In this document: positions 5,134 to 6,972 of the stretch, piece after piece
How positions within the stretch are numbered: position 1 is the stretch's first letter
Layout of the letters: each line of letters opens with the position of its first letter
DNA from: Planctomycetota bacterium
Lineage (GTDB): Bacteria > Planctomycetota > Phycisphaerae > Phycisphaerales > UBA1924
Assembly (NCBI GenBank): GCA_023429345.1
Contig: JAEYVB010000367.1
Location: 1 to 6,972, forward strand
Direction: 5' to 3'
DNA length: 6,972 nt
Position numbers and translations under genes: made by a program
The notes under the pieces: generated by a model
Told to the model about the DNA's origin: nothing
Seen by the model: the letters and a program-made list of their open reading frames with translations, nothing else
Database searches by the model: none

Positions 5134-6651
5134 CTAAGCGGCGCGGGTCAGGGGCGTCGACAGATCCGGCGTCTGGGCCTGGGACCCCTCGTCCGAACCC
5201 CCGGCCCGGTCCCGCTCGAGCATCCGGAAGACCTCCGTCAGCAGGGCCCGGTCCTGGTCGCGTCCGACCAGCCATGCCGAGTACCGCATGTCGTCCAGGC
5301 AATCCCCCCGGATATGGGGGAATCGCTCCAGAGGGCTCGTGGCGCAGGCGAGGCAGATGCCCGCGGCGACCCGCCCCAGGGTGAAAGGCCCCGGAAGCCC
5401 GTGCTCAAGCTCGGACTGCAGGAACGGGAGCTGGTCGAGATTGTGCCCATCCGCACCCGCACGGATCGCCCGGTCCGCCCGGGCCAGGGCGTCGAACGCG
5501 GCCTGATCGTCCCAGGAGGCGAACCGCATGGCCGCGGCCCGGAGCAGGACGTCCGGCTCCTCGGGGAGGGCCCGGGCGCACGCGTCGAGGGTACGGCGGC
5601 GGGATTCGGCGTCGATGGGGGCATCGGTCGCGGCCAGGAAGGCGCTGGCGATGCGGGCCGCGGCCTTCCAGACGGCGGAATCCGAGCCCTCGCGGCTCTC
5701 GGTCTCGACGATGGCCGCGAGGTGAAGGAGGGCATCCTCGGCGGGCCAGAGCGTGGCCGCGGCGCGGGGTCCGGTGGATACCCCCAAGGTCGGGCGACGG
5801 CCGCGGATGTGGTCGGTGAGCGTGAGCCGGTGCGGTGAGCGGGAGAGCACGGCGGCCGCGACGATCAGGGAGTTCAGGGCCCGGGCCTCGGCGCGATCGG
5901 AGGGGTTGACGGAATCGAGGGTGATCTGCGCGGGATCCAGGAGCGTCGGGAAGACGCTCGGGAAGCACAGCGGCCGCGGCGTACCCCAATCGAGCCACGT
6001 CGCCTCGCGTCCGGGGCGGTCGGGCGTGGCGATGCGCATGGCGTGCGAAATATCGTGTCGGACGAGGGCGTCGAGGCGGAAGCGGCGGATCAGACCCTGC
6101 TCATCGCCGGAGGCCGGGATGGGGACCCATTCGACGGGGAAAGCGGTCGGGCTCGTGGCAAGGGCCGCGGCACAGTCGGGGCCGACGTCGAGGCCGACGC
6201 GGATCGGTGCGCTGGGCCACGGCAGCCGCGACAGGCTGCCGGCGAGGCGGTCGGCGTTGGGAAGTGTGAATCGGCCCGCGGGGTGCTTGTCGGAGAAGCT
6301 GGACCACCGATCGATGGCCGCGGCCGAAGCGCGTCCGACGAGCAGACGAACATCGATATCGCCGAGGTCGAGGCGACGGCTGGGCAGGGCGGGGGCAGCG
6401 CGGAGGGAGGCCCGCTCCGAGGCCATGCGGTACTCACGGCGCGACCACGCATAGGCGGCGCCCTGAGCGACGATGATTCCCCACACACCCGTGGGGAGCC
6501 CGGCGAGGGGGGCGCGGAGCCACTCCGAACCGAGATAGGCGGCGGTGCCGACGACGGCGCAGCTCGCGATCAGGAAGGAACTCTGCCCCCACCCGCGCTG
6601 GGAGCGCGGGGTACCACTCTGCCCCTGGTCGGGGTTTCCCTGGTGTGTCAT
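5134..6651 (-). CDS. Unrecognised protein with two N-terminal membrane segments
   Basis: This encodes 505 residues, and I do not recognise the family. A polar, Gln/Gly-rich N-tail (1-22) is followed by hydrophobic segments at about 25-44 (FLIASCAVVGTAAYLG) and 52-69 (VWGIIVAQGAAYAW). These look like a membrane hairpin, after which RREYR would hold the chain on the cytoplasmic side. The remaining 430 residues are soluble. Residues 85-290 are mixed, with a VRHDISH sequence at 198-204 that is not a standard metalloprotease motif. Residues 300-435 are Ala-rich and helical (LDACARALPEEPDVLLRAAA, 355-374) and could be TPR-like repeats. Codon use is that of an ordinary gene in this genome, with strong G/C at third positions. 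No Shine-Dalgarno sequence precedes the ATG at 6651. The gene stands 129 bp from its upstream neighbour and 237 bp from the downstream one. A role as a planctomycete-specific envelope or scaffold protein is only a guess. Confidence 0.75.
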   Translation of the reverse strand: MTHQGNPDQGQSGTPRSQRGWGQSSFLIASCAVVGTAAYLGSEWLRAPLAGLPTGVWGIIVAQGAAYAWSRREYRMASERASLRAAPALPSRRLDLGDIDVRLLVGRASAAAIDRWSSFSDKHPAGRFTLPNADRLAGSLSRLPWPSAPIRVGLDVGPDCAAALATSPTAFPVEWVPIPASGDEQGLIRRFRLDALVRHDISHAMRIATPDRPGREATWLDWGTPRPLCFPSVFPTLLDPAQITLDSVNPSDRAEARALNSLIVAAAVLSRSPHRLTLTDHIRGRRPTLGVSTGPRAAATLWPAEDALLHLAAIVETESREGSDSAVWKAAARIASAFLAATDAPIDAESRRRTLDACARALPEEPDVLLRAAAMRFASWDDQAAFDALARADRAIRAGADGHNLDQLPFLQSELEHGLPGPFTLGRVAAGICLACATSPLERFPHIRGDCLDDMRYSAWLVGRDQDRALLTEVFRMLERDRAGGSDEGSQAQTPDLSTPLTRAA

Positions 6652-6780
6652 GTGGGAAGGATCGGCAGCCGGGGAGGGATGAATGAGCCGTGCGGGTGGT
6701 CGGCGGGCAAGTTGGGCCGGGAGCGTGCCGGATGCGCGGGCGATGCGTTATCCGGGCGTTCCTGGACCTGCTGCCTGCGG

Positions 6781-6972
6781 TCAGGTGCTGGGCGGGGGCT
6801 TGATGCTGATGTTGGGAATGCCGCCGGGCATCGCCCCCCCACCGCCCATGCCGCCCATGGGACCGCCGGAGGGCCCGATGCGGCCCTGCTCGACCGCCTT
6901 CGCCACGGCCTTGCTGATCTCGACGTACTGGAGACGGAGCTCGTAGAGCATGTGCGTCAGGAACTCCTGCTC
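6781..6972 (-). CDS. C-terminal fragment of an unrecognised protein with Gly/Met-rich tail
   Basis: The gene continues beyond the right edge; 63 residues are visible before TGA at 6783-6781. The first 31 residues (from EQEFLTHMLYELRLQYVEI to KAVEQGRIG) form an amphipathic helix. Then comes a low-complexity GGPMGGMGGGGAMPGG stretch and a PNISIKPPPST end. The frame is supported by the coherent helix and by codon use. The Gly/Met run resembles flexible tails seen on unrelated proteins and does not identify the family. A run of seven Gs on the coding strand (6834-6840) lies within the Gly-rich part. It is not clearly in an operon with the next gene, which starts 129 bp after this stop. Confidence 0.6.
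   Translation of the reverse strand, partial: EQEFLTHMLYELRLQYVEISKAVAKAVEQGRIGPSGGPMGGMGGGGAMPGGIPNISIKPPPST

Noticed and set aside
4226..5302. A 358-codon minus-strand open frame spanning the pseudopilin start, the intergenic gap and the end of the next gene
   Set aside because: It is a frame-shifted reading of the pseudopilin (its ELLVVIAI region reads as Arg/His/Asp/Pro-rich sequence) and crosses a real stop/start boundary; low-complexity Gly/Arg/Pro content is typical of a shadow frame.
6648..6842. A separate 64-codon gene overlapping the start of the membrane protein gene
   Set aside because: Its GTG start lies inside the right-edge gene in another frame, composition is Pro/Arg/Ser-rich, and no ribosome binding site is present; kept only as a low-interest frameshift observation.
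1..6972. tRNA, rRNA, riboswitch, transposase or integrase
   Set aside because: No cloverleaf, rRNA-like segment, transposase motif or terminal inverted repeat pair was seen in the intergenic gaps, all of which are shorter than 300 bp.

Overview
The window is GC-rich DNA that looks like an accessory or ordinary stretch of a planctomycete chromosome, most likely from the Phycisphaerae/Phycisphaerales side of the phylum. Three things point there: an exported protein with a paired 'NCDGST..P..LN.ADFTCF' dockerin-like tail, a long pseudopilin beginning AFTLIELLVVIAIIALLIG, and a DUF1570-type exported gluzincin metallopeptidase. This placement rests on family knowledge, not on a database search.

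Layout, left to right. Positions 1-377 (+) are the C-terminus of a protein ending in a DtxR/MntR-like metal-binding domain, probably the tail of a metal ABC transporter permease. Positions 378-583 are intergenic, with a 29-bp element and a possible extended -10. Positions 584-1912 (+) encode a secreted DUF1570 metallopeptidase. Positions 1913-2067 are a convergent gap with several small palindromes. Positions 2068-3645 (-) encode a secreted, propeller-like protein with a tandem dockerin-type C-terminus; it has a strong ribosome binding site and a plausible promoter. Positions 3747-3776 form an intrinsic terminator ending the next unit. Positions 3802-4896 (-) encode a 364-residue pseudopilin. 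Positions 4897-5133 are intergenic and carry the second copy of the 29-bp element. Positions 5134-6651 (-) encode an unrecognised protein with two predicted membrane segments and a helical C-terminus. Positions 6652-6780 are intergenic with nothing convincing in them. Positions 6781-6972 (-) are the 63-residue C-terminus of an unrecognised protein with a Gly/Met/Pro-rich tail.

The genes do not form an obvious pathway. The three complete genes in the middle (peptidase, dockerin-tailed protein, pseudopilin) all encode exported or envelope proteins, but the terminator and gene orientations suggest separate transcription units. I do not see a clearly new defence or mobile system. The items most worth a second look are the dockerin-tailed gene, which is visibly lower in GC than its neighbours; the 29-bp palindromic element upstream of two different genes; and the shortened winged-helix part of the DtxR-like domain.
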